A stretch of 64,000 bases of DNA from Lelliottia sp. WAP21 (GCF_020532665.2 NZ_JAIWPG020000016.1:33661-97660), one strand, 5' to 3'; shown: positions 11,785-25,062, numbered from the stretch's first letter. Numbers and translations are program-made. The notes: generated by a model from the sequence alone, not told the origin.

Positions 11785-12852
11785 TTAATTTGTGGCGGGA
11801 TATTCCTGAATCGTCACCTGAAGCGTGAGTTTCTTATCGTCACGCATCACTTCCACTGGAATGATGGAACCTGGGCGAATCTCTGCCACCTGGTCCATGG
11901 TCTCCAGTGCGGATACGGCTGGAATGCCATTAACCGACACAATCACATCGTTCACCTGAAGCCCCGCGTTTGCCGCCGGCCCGCCAGGGGTAACTTCGTT
12001 CACCACGATGCCCTGGATTTGATCAATGCCACCACCCTGCGTATGTAGCGGGGCGATCTCACGGCCACCAATACCGATGTAACCACGAATCACGCGTCCA
12101 TCACGTATCAGCTTATCCATGATTTTGGTCGCCAGCTGGAAGGGGATCGCAAAACCAATCCCTTCTGGCGTCTCGCCATCATTGCTTTTATCGAAGGAGA
12201 GCGTGTTGATACCCATCAGCTCGCCCAACGAGTTCACCAGTGCACCACCGGAGTTGCCGTGGTTGATAGAGGCATCCGTTTGCAGAAAGTTTTGTCGGCC
12301 TGATGGATTCAGACCAATACGCCCCGTGGCGCTGATGATCCCCTGGGTAATGGTCTGGCCCAGGTTATACGGGTTGCCGATGGCCATCACCACGTCACCA
12401 ATGTGCGGCGTACGTTTACGGTTAATGGGGATAACCGGCAGGCCGCCCGTTGCGTTGATTTTCAGTACCGCGAGATCGGTCAGGCTGTCGGAACCCACCA
12501 GCAATGCTTCAAATACGCGGCCATCCTGGAGGGCGACAATGATCTGATCGGCGTCGTTAATGACGTGCTTGTTGGTGATGATATAGCCGCGCTCATCCAT
12601 GATCACGCCGGACCCCAGCGTGCGGATCTCAAGTTGATTATGGGTCGAGCTGTTGAGGCCGCGGTTATAGACGTTAACCACGGCTGGCGCAGCACGGCGA
12701 ACGGCCTGGTTATAACTCACCGGCGTCTCATCCGTACTGTCAAATTGCGGTGCCGTCAGTTTGTTGAACTGACGTAACGAGGGCATAGTAGCCAGTAACA
12801 AACCACCGACCACTAAACCGATGGCGACCGAACGAAGTAGCTTTAAAACCAT
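11785..12852 (-). CDS. degS: Site-1 envelope stress protease DegS
   Basis: DegS is the inner-membrane serine protease that starts the sigma-E response. Its PDZ domain senses C-termini of unfolded outer-membrane porins, and the protease then cuts RseA. The product is 355 residues, as in E. coli, when read from ATG 12852 (MVLKLLRSV); an upstream in-frame ATG would add 14 unconserved residues. A single N-terminal membrane anchor spans about residues 5-25. The trypsin-like catalytic triad is His96 (TNKHVI), Asp126 (SLTDLAV) and Ser201 (HGNSGGA). One PDZ domain follows (about 255-355). It lies 90 bases downstream of degQ on the same strand. Confidence 0.97.
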   Translation of the reverse strand: MVLKLLRSVAIGLVVGGLLLATMPSLRQFNKLTAPQFDSTDETPVSYNQAVRRAAPAVVNVYNRGLNSSTHNQLEIRTLGSGVIMDERGYIITNKHVINDADQIIVALQDGRVFEALLVGSDSLTDLAVLKINATGGLPVIPINRKRTPHIGDVVMAIGNPYNLGQTITQGIISATGRIGLNPSGRQNFLQTDASINHGNSGGALVNSLGELMGINTLSFDKSNDGETPEGIGFAIPFQLATKIMDKLIRDGRVIRGYIGIGGREIAPLHTQGGGIDQIQGIVVNEVTPGGPAANAGLQVNDVIVSVNGIPAVSALETMDQVAEIRPGSIIPVEVMRDDKKLTLQVTIQEYPATN

Positions 12853-12900
12853 GATGCGGGCGTCGTTAATGAAGGAACGGTTGCAGCATAGCATGACTTA

Positions 12901-12932
12901 TCGGGACATCACACGCGGCGGTGAGGTCCCGA
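12901..12932 (-). terminator. Hairpin between degQ and degS
   Basis: An imperfect inverted repeat (TCGGGAC 12901-12907, GTCCCGA 12926-12932, with internal TCAC/GTGA pairing) lies in the degQ-degS gap. It lacks a U-tract, so it may be an attenuator or mRNA-stabilising element rather than a full terminator. Confidence 0.45.
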
Positions 12933-12942
12933 TATGAAAATG

Positions 12943-14310
12943 CTAACGTAACAGAATATAGAGTGTGTCATTGCCGCGCACAATCTGTAGCGCAATGACC
13001 GTCGGTTTGCTCTCCAGCACCTTACGCATTTCGGCAATCGACTGCACCCGGTTACGGTTCACGCCAATAATCACGTCGTCCTTATGCAATCCTGCCTGCG
13101 CGGCCGGGCTGCTCTTTTCGACGTTATCAATCGCGATCCCTTTCGTACCGTCTTTTAACTGTCCATCGCTCAGCGCCGCGCCCTGCAATGCCGGAGCGAT
13201 CATCTCCGCGCTGGCAGAAGAAGAGGTGCTCTTGTCCAGTGTAACCTCTACGTCCAGCGGTTTGCCGTCACGCAGCAGGCCCAGCTTCACTTTGGTGCCC
13301 GGTTCGGTGGTGGCAATGCGAGAACGCAGTTCGGCAAAGCTGCTCAGCGGTTTTCCATTCAGGCTGACGATCACATCGCCCGATTTTATGCCCGCTTTTG
13401 CCGATCCCGAGTTGGCCAACACTTCACTGACAAAGGCGCCGCGTTGAACATTAAGGTTGAAGGCTTTGGCGATATCCGCGCTCATCTCCATACCTTTAAT
13501 GCCCAGCAGCCCGCGTTTCACTTCACCAGAATCGATCAGCTGTTGTGCCAGCGTGCGGGCCATGTTACTCGGGATGGCGAAACCAATGCCAATACTGCCG
13601 CCGCCAGGCGCCAGGATCGCGGTATTAATGCCGATCAGCTCGCCGTTGAGATTCAGCAATGCGCCGCCCGAGTTACCCCGGTTAATGGAGGCATCGGTCT
13701 GGATAAAGTTCTCCAGCCCTTCAAGATTCAACCCGCTGCGGCCCAGCGCCGAGATGATTCCGGAGGTGGCGGTTTGCCCTAAACCAAACGGATTACCGAC
13801 CGCGACGGCGAAATCGCCCACGCGAAGTTTGTCGGAATCCGCGACAGTGATTTGCGTCAGATTGCTTGGATTCTGAATTTGCAGCAGCGCAATGTCGCTT
13901 TGCTCATCCCCGCCAATCAGTTTGGCGTCAAACTCGCGCCCGTCGTTCATCTGAACGCTGATTTTGTCTGCCTGGCTGATGACGTGGTTGTTGGTCAGGA
14001 CATAGCCTTTAGCGGCATCGATAACGACACCTGACCCTAAGCCTTCAAAGGGCTGGGCCTGCTGATCGGGTGCATCCTCACCAAAATATTTTTTCAACTC
14101 TTCCGGCACGCGCTGGCTCTGCACGGCGGTTCCTTCTACCTGTACGCTGACCACCGCTGGCAAGACTTTCTCCAGCATCGGCGCCAGGCTCGGCAGGGCT
14201 GCCTGACCTGGCACTTGCGCAGGTAATGCGGCGGCAGTGGCGTAGGACGCCGTAAGAGATAACCCGACACTTAACGCTAACGCGCTTAACAGCTGGTTTT
14301 TTTTCTTCAT
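12943..14310 (-). CDS. degQ: Periplasmic serine endoprotease DegQ
   Basis: DegQ is a HtrA-family protease and chaperone that forms cage-like oligomers and degrades unfolded periplasmic proteins. The 455 residues equal E. coli DegQ. A signal peptide covers about residues 1-27 (ending ASYATA-AA). The protease domain contains the His of LTNNHVI, the Asp of SDIALLQ and the nucleophile Ser of INRGNSGGALLN. Two PDZ domains follow, about residues 255-350 and 365-455. It has two PDZ domains where DegS has one, which separates the paralogues. It is the first gene of a degQ-degS pair. Confidence 0.97.
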   Translation of the reverse strand: MKKKNQLLSALALSVGLSLTASYATAAALPAQVPGQAALPSLAPMLEKVLPAVVSVQVEGTAVQSQRVPEELKKYFGEDAPDQQAQPFEGLGSGVVIDAAKGYVLTNNHVISQADKISVQMNDGREFDAKLIGGDEQSDIALLQIQNPSNLTQITVADSDKLRVGDFAVAVGNPFGLGQTATSGIISALGRSGLNLEGLENFIQTDASINRGNSGGALLNLNGELIGINTAILAPGGGSIGIGFAIPSNMARTLAQQLIDSGEVKRGLLGIKGMEMSADIAKAFNLNVQRGAFVSEVLANSGSAKAGIKSGDVIVSLNGKPLSSFAELRSRIATTEPGTKVKLGLLRDGKPLDVEVTLDKSTSSSASAEMIAPALQGAALSDGQLKDGTKGIAIDNVEKSSPAAQAGLHKDDVIIGVNRNRVQSIAEMRKVLESKPTVIALQIVRGNDTLYILLR

Positions 14311-14433
14311 TGACGCTGGCTCTCGTAACCTGGAAGTAAGGAAAAACGGCCCAAAAACAGTTTGATGTTATTGAATTTTAAATCACTGAACAATGAGGTA
14401 ATTGACTAAATAATAGCTGGGGTCAGGCAGAAA

Positions 14434-14458
14434 GGACGGGCGCATGGCCTGCGCCCGT
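14434..14458 (-). terminator. Terminator downstream of zapG
   Basis: A 9-bp perfect stem (ACGGGCGCA 14436-14444, TGCGCCCGT 14450-14458) with a 5-base loop lies 22 bases past the zapG stop on the minus strand, followed by a short T-run (CCTTT). Confidence 0.65.
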
Positions 14459-14480
14459 AAAATATATTGTCGTTGTGCGA

Positions 14481-14879
14481 TTAGTCGCGTTTTGCGCCAC
14501 CACGCAGCAGGCCAGATGCACCGTCTGAGTAGTCTCGAGGCATTTGAACCGGTACCTGATCGTTGCCGGCTTCAGATTCCGCCAGACGGTTGCGGAAGGG
14601 GTTGGTTTCCGCGGTCATTTCAGGCAGCAGGCTGCTGGAGCTTTTTGCCATGTGTTGATACAGCTGACGATAGTCGGTTGCCATGTTATCAAGCAGCTCG
14701 GCGCTTCGGGCAAAGTGACTGACCAGCTCTTCACGATACTCTTCCAGCTCAGCTTTGTTTTTCTCCAGTTCGTATTGTAACGACTGTTGCTGACGCAATT
14801 TGCGATTACCGAAACGCATGGCCACGGCGCCGATTGCGATGCCGACGACTAAACCAATTAGCGCATATTCCCAGGTCAT
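14481..14879 (-). CDS. zapG: Cell division and envelope protein ZapG (YhcB)
   Basis: ZapG (formerly YhcB, DUF1043) is an inner-membrane protein that interacts with divisome and elongasome components and helps balance envelope growth. The 132 residues match the family. A single N-terminal transmembrane helix is visible (about residues 4-22, ending in the basic RFGNRKLRQ). It is followed by a long charged coiled coil (about 30-75) and a disordered C-terminal tail. It is divergent from zapE and downstream of no other gene, so it probably has its own promoter in the 189-base gap. Confidence 0.93.
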   Translation of the reverse strand: MTWEYALIGLVVGIAIGAVAMRFGNRKLRQQQSLQYELEKNKAELEEYREELVSHFARSAELLDNMATDYRQLYQHMAKSSSSLLPEMTAETNPFRNRLAESEAGNDQVPVQMPRDYSDGASGLLRGGAKRD

Positions 14880-15068
14880 GAACTTCTCCCGTTGTCTTGT
14901 GGATCCGTAGGGTATCGGCGCGGCTCCTGCCTGTGCCTGATTATGCCACTATAACCGCTATTCCGGCAGAAGTGGAATCCTGACGTATCATCGCGTACTG
15001 TAGAACGGCCTTTTTTTCGTCGATCGATCAAAATGGCGCGGTTTAATTGAAGGAAAAACAACAAGATT

Positions 15069-16193
15069 ATGCAAAACCTTTCCCCTGTATCGCGATACCA
15101 ACATGCCCTCAGCGAAGGGTCTCACCAGCCGGACGACGTACAGCGTGACGCGGTAAATCGTCTTGAATCCATTTATCAGGCACTGACGACTAAGCCCTCT
15201 GAGCCTGTACAAGGCGGTGGGCTTAAAGCGGCACTGGGCCGGTTGCTGGGGAAAAGTGAAGCGCACACTCCCTCTGCGGTTCGTGGCCTCTATATGTGGG
15301 GCGGCGTGGGGCGGGGTAAAACCTGGCTGATGGATATGTTCTATCAAAGTCTGCCAGGCGCGCGTAAACAGCGTCTGCATTTTCATCGCTTTATGCTGCG
15401 GGTGCATGAAGAACTCACGGCGCTGCAAGGGCAAAGCGATCCGCTGGAGATTATTGCCGATCGCTTTAAAGCGGAGACGGACGTGCTTTGTTTTGACGAA
15501 TTTTTTGTCTCAGACATCACCGATGCCATGCTACTCGGCGGCCTGATGAAAGCGCTTTTTGCCCGGGGAATCACCCTGGTGGCCACCTCAAATATTCCGC
15601 CAGACGATCTGTATCGTAATGGCCTGCAACGCCCACGCTTTCTGCCTGCCATTGATGCGATTAAACAACATTGCGACATCATGAACGTTGATGCCGGAGT
15701 GGATTACCGCCTGCGCACGCTCACGCAGGCTCACCTCTGGCTTTCGCCCTTAAACGACGACACGCGCGCTCAGATGGATAAATTGTGGCTGGCGCTTGCC
15801 GGGGCGAAGCGCGGTAACGCGCCAGAGCTGGAAATTAACCATCGCGCCATGCCCACGCTGGGCGTCGAGAATCAAACGCTGGCGGTCTCGTTTGCCACGC
15901 TCTGCGTCGATGCTCGCAGCCAGCATGACTACATTGCGCTATCGCGTCTCTTCCACACCGTTATGCTGTTTGACGTACCGGTCATGACGCCTCTGATGGA
16001 GAGCGAGGCCCGGCGGTTTATCGCGCTGGTCGATGAATTTTACGAGCGGCACGTCAAGCTGGTGGTCAGCGCCGCGGTACCTTTATATGAGATCTACCAG
16101 GGCGAGCGCCTCAAATTTGAGTTCCAGCGCTGCGTGTCGCGCCTGCAGGAGATGCAAAGCGAAGAGTACCTTAAACGCCAGCACATGCCATAA
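15069..16193 (+). CDS. zapE: Cell division ATPase ZapE
   Basis: ZapE (YhcM) is an AFG1-family P-loop ATPase that associates with the Z-ring during constriction and destabilises FtsZ polymers. It matters most at high temperature and low oxygen. The product has 374 residues (375 in E. coli). The Walker A motif WGGVGRGKTWLMD lies near residues 77-89, and the Walker B segment is DVLCFDEFFV near 137-146. Downstream are rplM and rpsI, which have their own promoter. It is read from ATG 15069; upstream, AAGGAAAAACAACAAG gives a modest ribosome-binding site. Confidence 0.95.
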   Translation: MQNLSPVSRYQHALSEGSHQPDDVQRDAVNRLESIYQALTTKPSEPVQGGGLKAALGRLLGKSEAHTPSAVRGLYMWGGVGRGKTWLMDMFYQSLPGARKQRLHFHRFMLRVHEELTALQGQSDPLEIIADRFKAETDVLCFDEFFVSDITDAMLLGGLMKALFARGITLVATSNIPPDDLYRNGLQRPRFLPAIDAIKQHCDIMNVDAGVDYRLRTLTQAHLWLSPLNDDTRAQMDKLWLALAGAKRGNAPELEINHRAMPTLGVENQTLAVSFATLCVDARSQHDYIALSRLFHTVMLFDVPVMTPLMESEARRFIALVDEFYERHVKLVVSAAVPLYEIYQGERLKFEFQRCVSRLQEMQSEEYLKRQHMP

Positions 16194-16290
16194 ATGCCGC
16201 CCTTTCCCCGTGAGAGAGGGGCCGGAGGTGAGGACACCATGCCGCACGTTCGCTACCGCCAAAAAACCCGTTTCAAATCACATTTAGGGG

Positions 16291-16319
16291 TCGACCTTTG
16301 ACCCCGACTTCTCTATAAT
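16291..16319 (+). promoter_or_regulatory. Probable rplM-rpsI promoter
   Basis: A perfect -10 hexamer TATAAT (16314-16319) stands 17 bases after TCGACC (16291-16296), a fair -35 element. Transcription would start near 16326 and give a leader of about 155 bases before rplM. In E. coli the L13 protein represses this operon through its leader; the long leader here is consistent with that, but I have not shown an L13 site. Confidence 0.7.
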
Positions 16320-16395
16320 CTTGCGACCCCACGTTACGAGAAGGTTTTTTTCCCAAAACTTTCTATGTGCTGGCATAGGCTATTCGAAGGGGTAG

Positions 16396-16911
<516 letters not shown>

Positions 16912-16923
16912 TCGGGATTATAG

Positions 16924-17319
<396 letters not shown>

Positions 17320-17349
17320 TCTCCTTCTGCGTACGCAGAGCGATTGGCG

Positions 17350-17375
17350 AAAAACCCGCTTCGGCGGGTTTTTTT
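17350..17375 (+). terminator. Terminator of rplM-rpsI
   Basis: A stem AAACCCGC (17352-17359) and GCGGGTTT (17364-17371), closed by a stable TTCG tetraloop, is followed by a T-run. Confidence 0.93.
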
Positions 17376-17627
17376 ATCTCTCACACCCAGGTTATCCACA
17401 GCGGGTGTCCCTTTTCCTTCACTTTTTCCACATTTCCAGAATCGCCTCACCACAAACCCTGCAAAATCTGGTAAACTATCATCCAATTTTCTGCCCAAAT
17501 GTCGGTGAATACTCGATTTTTGTTCAAGTTTTGAACAATAACGGCTGTTCCCTGGATGGGTGACAAATCATCTGGCTAGCCCTTGTGGCTGGTAGCAGTA
17601 CTATTCTGAATATACCTGGAGGTTTTC
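17376..17627 (+). promoter_or_regulatory. sspA upstream region with a perfect palindrome
   Basis: This gap between the rpsI terminator and sspA holds no gene. It contains a perfect inverted repeat at 17520-17538 (TTGTTCAA, GTT, TTGAACAA), 89 bases upstream of the sspA start. It could be an operator or part of the promoter. A ribosome-binding site (GGAGG) precedes ATG 17628. Confidence 0.5.
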
Positions 17628-18266
17628 ATGGCTGTCGCTGCCAACAAACGTTCGGTAATGACGCTGTTTTCTGGTCCTACTGACATTTATAGCCATCAGG
17701 TTCGTATCGTGCTGGCCGAGAAAGGTGTCAGTTTTGAGATCGAGCATGTGGAAAAGGATAACCCACCTCAGGATCTTATTGATCTCAACCCGAACCAGAG
17801 CGTACCAACGCTGGTGGATCGCGAGCTGACCCTGTGGGAATCCCGCATCATTATGGAATATCTGGATGAGCGATTCCCTCATCCGCCGCTGATGCCGGTT
17901 TATCCGGTTGCGCGTGGCGAAAGCCGCCTGTATATGCAGCGTATCGAGAAAGACTGGTACACGCTGATGAACGTTATCAGCAACGGTACCTCCTCAGAAG
18001 CAGACGCAGCACGTAAGCAACTGCGTGAAGAGCTGCTGGCAATTGCGCCTGTGTTCGGTCAGAAGCCGTTCTTCCTGAGCGATGAGTTCAGCCTGGTGGA
18101 TTGCTACCTGGCGCCGCTGTTGTGGCGTCTGCAGGCTCTGGGCGTGGAGTTCAGCGGTCCAGGTTCTAAAGAGTTGAAAGGGTACATGACGCGCGTATTC
18201 GAACGTGATTCATTCCTGGCTTCTCTGACTGAACCAGAACGTGAAATGCGTCTCGGCCGGGGTTAA
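17628..18266 (+). CDS. sspA: Stringent starvation protein A
   Basis: SspA is an RNA polymerase-associated protein with a glutathione S-transferase fold but without GST activity. It supports acid resistance by lowering H-NS levels and is needed for late P1 phage transcription. The 212 residues equal E. coli SspA. The N-terminal thioredoxin-like domain (TLFSGPTDIYSHQVRIVLAEK) and the helical C-terminal domain with SLVDCYLAPLLWR are clear. sspB follows after 5 bases, forming the usual operon. Confidence 0.97.
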   Translation: MAVAANKRSVMTLFSGPTDIYSHQVRIVLAEKGVSFEIEHVEKDNPPQDLIDLNPNQSVPTLVDRELTLWESRIIMEYLDERFPHPPLMPVYPVARGESRLYMQRIEKDWYTLMNVISNGTSSEADAARKQLREELLAIAPVFGQKPFFLSDEFSLVDCYLAPLLWRLQALGVEFSGPGSKELKGYMTRVFERDSFLASLTEPEREMRLGRG

Positions 18267-18271
18267 TCATT

Positions 18272-18769
18272 GTGGAAATGTCACAGCTTTCTCCACGCCG
18301 TCCGTATCTGCTGCGCGCATTCTATGAATGGTTGCTGGATAACCAGCTCACGCCGCACCTGGTTGTGGATGTGACGTTGCCGGACGTGCAGGTTCCGATG
18401 GAATATGCACGTGACGGACAGATCGTACTCAATATCGCCCCGCGTGCGGTAGGCAACCTGGAACTGGCGAATGACGAAGTGCGCTTCAATGCGCGTTTCG
18501 GCGGCGTTCCACGTCAGGTTTCCGTGCCGCTGGCGGCAGTACTGGCGATTTATGCGCGTGAAAACGGTGCGGGTACTATGTTTGAGCCAGAGACGGCTTA
18601 CGACGAAGACGTTGCCAGTCTCAACGATGAAGTAGGGCCCGCCGAGAGCGAAAGCGAAACGGTGATGTCCCTTATCGATGGTGACAAACCCGATCATGAT
18701 GACGACAATGACCCTGATGATACGCCGCCTCCGCGCGGTGGTCGTCCGGCGTTACGCGTCGTTAAATAA
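18272..18769 (+). CDS. sspB: ClpXP specificity factor SspB
   Basis: SspB is the adaptor that binds the SsrA tag on stalled translation products and the RseA N-terminal fragment and delivers them to ClpXP. The product is 165 residues from GTG 18272, matching the E. coli length. The folded domain spans about residues 1-115 (RRPYLLRAFYEWLLDNQLTP; VPMEYARDGQIVLNI). A flexible acidic linker follows, then the C-terminal ClpX-binding motif GGRPALRVVK, which is intact. It ends before a terminator. Confidence 0.97.
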   Translation: MEMSQLSPRRPYLLRAFYEWLLDNQLTPHLVVDVTLPDVQVPMEYARDGQIVLNIAPRAVGNLELANDEVRFNARFGGVPRQVSVPLAAVLAIYARENGAGTMFEPETAYDEDVASLNDEVGPAESESETVMSLIDGDKPDHDDDNDPDDTPPPRGGRPALRVVK

Positions 18770-18770
18770 C

Positions 18771-18795
18771 AAACAGGCCCCTCGGGCCTGTTTTG
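18771..18795 (+). terminator. Terminator of sspAB
   Basis: A 9-bp stem (AACAGGCCC 18772-18780, GGGCCTGTT 18784-18792) with a 3-base loop is followed by TTTGC, with the last stem bases and next bases giving a short T-run. Confidence 0.82.
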
Positions 18796-18870
18796 CTTTA
18801 TGCCCCTTTTCGCCACCTCTGACATCCTGTGATATGATGAATTGTTCCCCCTTTTCGGCACCGGACTGCA

Positions 18871-19653
18871 ATGAAACCACTTGATCTTAAAGCTGAAAAC
18901 TCCACTGAAACCATTGGTCGCACCCTGCGACGTCGTCCACTGGCGCGTAAAAAGCTGTCCGATATGGTGGAAGAAGAGCTGGAGCAGATGATTCGTCGTA
19001 AGGAATTTGCCCAGGATGAACAGCTGCCCTCTGAGCGTGAGCTGATGGAATTTTTCAATGTGGGCCGTCCGTCCGTTCGCGAGGCGCTTGCGGCGTTAAA
19101 ACGCAAAGGTCTGGTGCAAATCAACAATGGAGAACGCGCGCGCGTCTCTATGCCTTCAGCAGACACCATCATCGGTGAACTCTCTGGAATGGCGAAGGAT
19201 TTCCTGACGCAGCCCGGCGGCATCGCGCATTTTGAGCAGCTACGTCTCTTCTTTGAGTCCAGCCTGGTCCGTTATGCCGCTGAATTCGCCACCGACGAAC
19301 AAATAGAGAGGCTGACCCAGGCACTGGCAATCAACAGCCAGTCGCTGGATGACAACGCGCTGTTCATCCGTTCCGATGTGGATTTCCACCGCGTGCTGGC
19401 CGAAATTCCCGGTAATCCTATCTTTATGGCGATCCACGTTGCGCTGCTCGACTGGCTGATTGCTGCGCGTCCAAAAGTGCCCGATGCCGATCTGTATCAG
19501 CACAACAACGTGAGTTATCACCAGCACATCGCTATCGTCGATGCGATTCGCCGCCGCGATCCCGATGAAGCCGACCGTGCGCTTCAGTCCCACCTCAACA
19601 GCGTTTCCGCCACCTGGCATGCCATCGGTCAGGGATCAACCGCGAAAAAATAA
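18871..19653 (+). CDS. nanR: Sialic acid regulon repressor NanR
   Basis: NanR is a GntR/FadR-family repressor that senses N-acetylneuraminate and controls nan and related genes. The product has 260 residues (263 in E. coli, which differs mainly at the extreme N-terminus). The winged helix-turn-helix lies at about 30-95 ([27 protein letters not shown]). The FCD effector domain with metal ligands follows ([26 protein letters not shown]). Its own operator lies immediately downstream, in front of nanA. dcuD, which separates sspB and nanR in E. coli, is missing here. Confidence 0.96.
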   Translation: MKPLDLKAENSTETIGRTLRRRPLARKKLSDMVEEELEQMIRRKEFAQDEQLPSERELMEFFNVGRPSVREALAALKRKGLVQINNGERARVSMPSADTIIGELSGMAKDFLTQPGGIAHFEQLRLFFESSLVRYAAEFATDEQIERLTQALAINSQSLDDNALFIRSDVDFHRVLAEIPGNPIFMAIHVALLDWLIAARPKVPDADLYQHNNVSYHQHIAIVDAIRRRDPDEADRALQSHLNSVSATWHAIGQGSTAKK

Positions 19654-19715
19654 GATCCTTTAGTGAAGTGGATCGCAATATAAGCGATCTGTATGGGGTG
19701 CTGCTTATTTGATCT

Positions 19716-19738
19716 GGTATAACAGGTATAAAGGTATA
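19716..19738 (+). promoter_or_regulatory. NanR operator, three GGTATA repeats
   Basis: Three direct GGTATA repeats stand at 19716-19721, 19725-19730 and 19733-19738, 36 bases or more before nanA. This is the known NanR binding pattern of the E. coli nanATEK promoter, with the same short unequal spacing. NanR dimers bound here would block nanA transcription until sialic acid is present. Confidence 0.93.
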
Positions 19739-19773
19739 TCGATAAAACAGATCACTTAACCCTTGAGGTATCT

Positions 19774-20667
19774 ATGGCAAAGCATTTACGTGGCGTGATG
19801 GCCGCACTTTTGACCCCGTTTAACAGCCAGCAGGCGCTGGATAAAGAGAGCTTGCGCCGTCTGGTGCAGTTCAATATGGACCAGGGCATTGATGGCCTCT
19901 ACGTGGGCGGCTCGACAGGGGAAGCCTTTGTCCAGAGCCTGTCCGAGCGGGAACAGGTTCTGGAGATTGTGGCGGAAGAGGCAAAAGGAAAAATCACGTT
20001 AATCGCGCATGTGGGCTGCGTCAGTACGGCAGAAAGCCAGCAGTTGGCACGCGCGGCCAGTGGCTACGGCTTTGATGCCGTGTCGGCGGTCACACCGTTT
20101 TATTATCCCTTTAGCTTCGAAGAACACTGCGAGCACTACCGTGCAATTATTGATTCAGCTGATGGTTTACCGATGGTGGTGTACAACATTCCTGCGCTGA
20201 GCGGGGTGAAGCTCACGCTGGAGCAGATCAGCACGCTGGTGACAATGCCCGGCGTGGGTGCGCTGAAGCAGACCTCAGGCGATCTGTTCCAGATGGAACA
20301 AATTCGTCGGGCGCACCCGGATCTGGTGCTCTACAACGGCTATGACGAGATCTTTGCCTCCGGTCTGCTGGCCGGAGCCGATGGTGGCATTGGCAGTACC
20401 TATAACATTATGGGCTGGCGCTACCAGGCGATCGCCAAAGCGATCCGCGAGGGAGATAACGTTACCGCGCAGCGTCTGCAAACCGACTGCAACAAGGTGA
20501 TTGATTTACTGATCAAGGCGGGCGTATTCCGTGGTCTGAAAGCGGTGCTGCACTATATGGACGTCATCTCTGTCCCTCTGTGTCGTAAACCCTTCGCGCC
20601 GGTGGATGAAAAATTCATCCCTGAGTTAAAAGCCCTGGCAGAACAATTAATGGCGGAAAAACGCTAA
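19774..20667 (+). CDS. nanA: N-acetylneuraminate lyase
   Basis: NanA splits N-acetylneuraminate (sialic acid) into pyruvate and N-acetylmannosamine, the first cytoplasmic step of sialic acid use. The 297 residues equal E. coli NanA, a class I aldolase of the DapA family. The Schiff-base lysine lies in GALKQTSGD (about residue 165) and the catalytic tyrosine in [11 protein letters not shown] (about 137). The substrate carboxylate motif GGSTGEAF is near residues 46-53. It is the first gene of the NanR-controlled operon; a REP-like hairpin separates it from nanT. Confidence 0.97.
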   Translation: MAKHLRGVMAALLTPFNSQQALDKESLRRLVQFNMDQGIDGLYVGGSTGEAFVQSLSEREQVLEIVAEEAKGKITLIAHVGCVSTAESQQLARAASGYGFDAVSAVTPFYYPFSFEEHCEHYRAIIDSADGLPMVVYNIPALSGVKLTLEQISTLVTMPGVGALKQTSGDLFQMEQIRRAHPDLVLYNGYDEIFASGLLAGADGGIGSTYNIMGWRYQAIAKAIREGDNVTAQRLQTDCNKVIDLLIKAGVFRGLKAVLHYMDVISVPLCRKPFAPVDEKFIPELKALAEQLMAEKR

Positions 20668-20719
20668 CGCATTGCCGGATAGCCTGTTAGGTATCTGGCC
20701 TGGCAGAGATAAAACGCAG

Positions 20720-20748
20720 GCCGGACAGGGCGCAGGTTGCCGTCCGGC
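20720..20748. repeat. REP-like hairpin between nanA and nanT
   Basis: An inverted repeat (GCCGGAC 20720-20726, GTCCGGC 20742-20748) lies in the 108-base nanA-nanT gap. Such elements inside operons often protect the upstream message from 3' decay; that would favour nanA over the later genes. Confidence 0.55.
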
Positions 20749-20775
20749 TCCGCAAACCCTGTTCGGGAGAGTGTT

Positions 20776-22259
20776 ATGAGTAAGTCTACCCAAAGCATCC
20801 CGTGGTACCGCCATCTGACTCGTCCACAGTGGCGAGCGTTCTCCGCCGCCTGGCTGGGGTATCTGTTGGATGGCTTCGATTTTGTATTGATTGCCCTGGT
20901 TCTGACAGAAGTCAAAAGCGAATTTGGCTTAACCACGGTCGAGGCCGCCAGCCTGATCTCTGCAGCCTTTATCTCTCGCTGGTTCGGTGGTCTGCTGCTC
21001 GGCGCAATGGGCGACCGCTACGGACGAAAACTGGCGATGATCACCAGTATTGTCTTATTTTCCTGCGGTACGCTGGCCTGCGGTTTCGCCCCGGGATACG
21101 TCACGATGTTCATTGCCCGGATGGTGATTGGTATGGGGATGGCGGGTGAATATGGCTCCAGCGCAACCTATGTTATTGAAAGCTGGCCAAAGCATCTGCG
21201 CAATAAAGCCAGCGGTTTTCTTATCTCCGGATTCTCGGTCGGTGCCGTGATTGCCGCACAAATCTACAGCCTGGTGGTGCCCGTCTGGGGCTGGCGCGCG
21301 CTGTTCTTTATCGGCATCCTGCCGATCGTTTTTGCCCTGTGGTTACGTAAAAATATTCCGGAAGCGGAAGACTGGAAGGCGAAACATGAAGGGAAAGCGC
21401 CCGTACGCACCATGGTCGATATTCTGTATCGCGGTAAACATCGGGCAATCAATATTCTCATGACGCTCTTTGCCGGTACTGCGCTGTGGTTCTGCTTTGC
21501 CGGGGAGCTTAACAATGTGGGGCTGGTGATGATCCTCGGTCTGCTGTGCGCCGTCGTCTTTATCAGTTTTATGGTGCAAAGCAGCGGCAAACGCTGGCCA
21601 ACAGGCGTCACGCTGATGTTTGTGGTGCTCTTTGCTTTCCTTTACTCATGGCCCATTCAGGCGTTACTGCCTACCTACCTGAAAACGGATCTGGCCTACG
21701 ATCCAGCGATGGTGGCGCGGGTGCTGTTCTTTAGCGGATTTGGTGCCGCGGTCGGCTGCTGTGTGGGGGGCTTCCTGGGCGACTGGCTTGGTACGCGTAA
21801 AGCCTACGTTTACAGCCTGTTAGCGTCACAGTTGCTCATTATTCCGGTGTTTGCGATCGGCGGGGCAAATATATGGGTGCTCGGCATATTGCTCTTTTTC
21901 CAGCAGATGCTGGGGCAAGGGATCTCCGGCATCTTACCGAAACTGATCGGCGGTTATTTCGATACCGATCAACGCGCGGCGGGGCTGGGCTTTACCTACA
22001 ACGTTGGCGCGCTGGGCGGGGCTATCGCCCCGGTTATCGGCGCTCTGCTGGCGCAGCGTCTTGAACTGGGCACCGCGCTGGGATCGCTTTCGTTCGGCCT
22101 GACGTTTGTGGTGATCCTGTTGATTGGACTGGATATGCCCTCTCGTGTGCAGAGGTGGATCCGTCCTGAGGCAATACGTACGCACGATGCCATTGACGGA
22201 AAACCGTTTAGCGGTGCGGTGCCCTTTGGCGCGCTGAAAACCAAACGTGAGGCGGTGAA

Positions 22260-22263
<4 letters not shown>
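20776..22263 (+). CDS. nanT: Sialic acid:proton symporter NanT
   Basis: NanT imports sialic acid across the inner membrane by proton symport. It belongs to the major facilitator superfamily. The product has 495 residues from ATG 20776 ([14 protein letters not shown]), which follows GGGAGA; the longer frame start at 20737 is not conserved. MFS signatures are visible, such as [13 protein letters not shown] between helices 2 and 3. NanT-type proteins carry two extra membrane segments in the middle, and the hydrophobic stretches around 235-285 fit this. The stop overlaps the nanK start by 4 bases (ATGA), leaving no room for nanE. Confidence 0.96.
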
Positions 22264-23599
<1,336 letters not shown>

Positions 23600-23630
23600 A
23601 AAAAGCCGGATGGGTCACCATCCGGCTCTC
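23600..23630. terminator. Bidirectional terminator between nanQ and gltD
   Basis: A 10-bp perfect stem (AGCCGGATGG 23604-23613, CCATCCGGCT 23618-23627) is flanked by an A-tract on the left, giving a U-tract for the minus-strand gltD transcript. It ends both nanQ and gltBD. Confidence 0.9.
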
Positions 23631-23634
23631 TGTT

Positions 23635-25062
<1,428 letters not shown>

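Noticed and set aside
20668..20775. A possible short nanE remnant or small gene between nanA and nanT
   Set aside because: Only 108 bases with a REP-like hairpin; no epimerase-like sequence in any frame. The nanT-nanK overlap also leaves no space.
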